A stretch of 6,419 nucleotides of DNA from Candidatus Bathyarchaeota archaeon. GTDB taxonomy: Archaea > Thermoproteota > Bathyarchaeia > Bathyarchaeales > UBA233. The DNA lies in assembly GCA_025057795.1 (NCBI GenBank), contig JANXEP010000032.1, positions 1 through 6,419 on the forward strand. The letters are read 5' to 3'. The notes beneath the pieces are model-generated. The model did no database searches. It saw only the letters and a list, made by a program, of their open reading frames with translations, and was not told where the DNA came from. Below, piece by piece: positions 6,004 through 6,419 of this stretch. Both the position numbers and the translations under genes were made by a program. Every line of letters starts with the position of its first letter. The first letter of the stretch is position 1.

Positions 6004-6219
6004 GTGCAAAAACTCATACAGCCCCCCAACTCGCTACGCGCATCCTTCCACACGTTCTTAAGTGACCACAACGCGGATCCACTCTACATAAATACTGGAT
6101 GGGCCCATAAGCTGCCAGAACAACTACGCGCATACATAAACAAAAACAGAGAAAGCCGGATACAAACATACCACCAACAAGCAGAATCATATTTTAACAC
6201 CGTTGCAACACAAAACTAA
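6004..6219 (+). pseudogene. tyrosine recombinase/integrase C-terminal remnant
   Basis: The open frame encodes 71 residues resembling the catalytic end of a tyrosine recombinase. NSLRASFHTFL (9-19) fits the second Arg box. GWAHKLPEQLRAY (32-44) places Tyr44 nine residues after His35, the spacing seen between the GH motif and the nucleophilic Tyr in Xer/integrase proteins. The tail (TYHQQAESYF) is like the final helix of archaeal integrases. A full enzyme is normally about 200-400 residues, so most of the protein is missing. A TAG lies immediately upstream. The upstream segment 5948-6003 is open in another frame and reads RVVHAYFRKTVQKFAGAF, which could be the preceding part after a frameshift near 6003. 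It is probably an inactive relic of an integrated element. The GTG start is formal only; there is no clear ribosome binding site. Confidence 0.5.
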
Positions 6220-6249
6220 CATTTAGCTGCAACCAACAAAAGTAGAAGT

Positions 6250-6419
6250 GTATAGTGTCCTTATGAATATTCTCGCAACATCATGAAACTGAAATCGCTA
6301 GAGCTTTGGCTAGTCATGGTTTTAAGCCCTTATAGGTATTCTTGCAACCGTGCGTGCCTACGGCGGCTTCGACATCATCCGCGAGTGTTTTAAGCCCTTA
6401 TAGGTATTCTTGCAACTAA
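6250..6419. CRISPR. CRISPR array edge: one degenerate and two perfect 30-nt repeats
   Basis: Two identical 30-nt repeats lie at 6319-6348 and 6387-6416, starting GTTTTAAGCCC and ending ATTCTTGCAAC. A third copy at 6250-6279 matches at 21 of 30 positions, with most differences in its outer (left) half. Spacers are 39 nt (6280-6318) and 38 nt (6349-6386) and are unrelated in sequence. A third spacer begins at 6417 and runs off the window. Erosion of the leftmost repeat suggests this is the leader-distal end, with the leader to the right and transcription on the minus strand. In that sense the repeat ends CTTAAAAC, comparable to the ATTGAAAC-type handle of many type I and III archaeal repeats. 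No cas genes are visible, so the subtype is unknown. Confidence 0.9.

Noticed and set aside
6180..6209. Possible further eroded CRISPR repeat ending TTGCAAC, one spacer length (40 nt) left of the degenerate repeat
   Set aside because: Only about 13 of 30 positions match, little above chance, and the segment overlaps the end of the recombinase frame.

Overview
The window looks archaeal and chromosomal. It has moderate GC, short intergenic gaps, short Shine-Dalgarno-like motifs (GAGGT, GGTG, GGGCGTGA), AT-rich TATA-like boxes upstream of gene starts, and eukaryote-type glycosylation genes (a PIG-V-like mannosyltransferase, a GT39/PMT enzyme and an Alg5/Dpm1-like GT2) packed on one strand. The mix suits an uncultivated Thermoproteota lineage such as Bathyarchaeia. 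That placement is inference; there is no rRNA or other marker gene here.

Layout. (1) 58-453: a small four-helix EamA/SMR-like membrane protein. (2) 470-1753: a membrane-anchored, sequon-rich surface protein with an HExxH zinc-protease motif, 16 nt after gene 1. (3) 1852-2961: a polytopic PIG-V/GT76-like mannosyltransferase. (4) 3085-4770: a protein O-mannosyltransferase-like GT39 enzyme with a discoidin-like domain inserted after its first helix. (5) 4773-5540: a soluble GT2 polyprenyl-phosphate hexose synthase that starts 2 nt after the GT39 stop codon. (6) 5541-6249: about 700 nt without an intact gene, holding a possible tRNA 3'-end fragment, a hairpin followed by a T-rich tract, and the C-terminal remnant of a tyrosine recombinase. 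(7) 6250-window end: the edge of a CRISPR array with one eroded repeat and two perfect 30-nt repeats, running off the right edge.

How the genes fit together. The GT2 enzyme should charge a polyprenyl phosphate with a hexose on the cytoplasmic face. The GT39 and PIG-V-like enzymes are GT-C transferases that use such lipid-linked sugars on the outer face. The small EamA/SMR-like protein has the architecture of ArnE/ArnF-type lipid-sugar flippase subunits, so it is a candidate for the missing flipping step. The metalloprotease-like protein is exported and full of N-glycosylation sequons, so it may be a client of surface glycosylation. Taken together this is a plausible surface-glycoprotein module. 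The least expected points are the discoidin insertion in the PMT, the flippase candidate, and the CRISPR edge beside a dead integrase. No cas gene is present.
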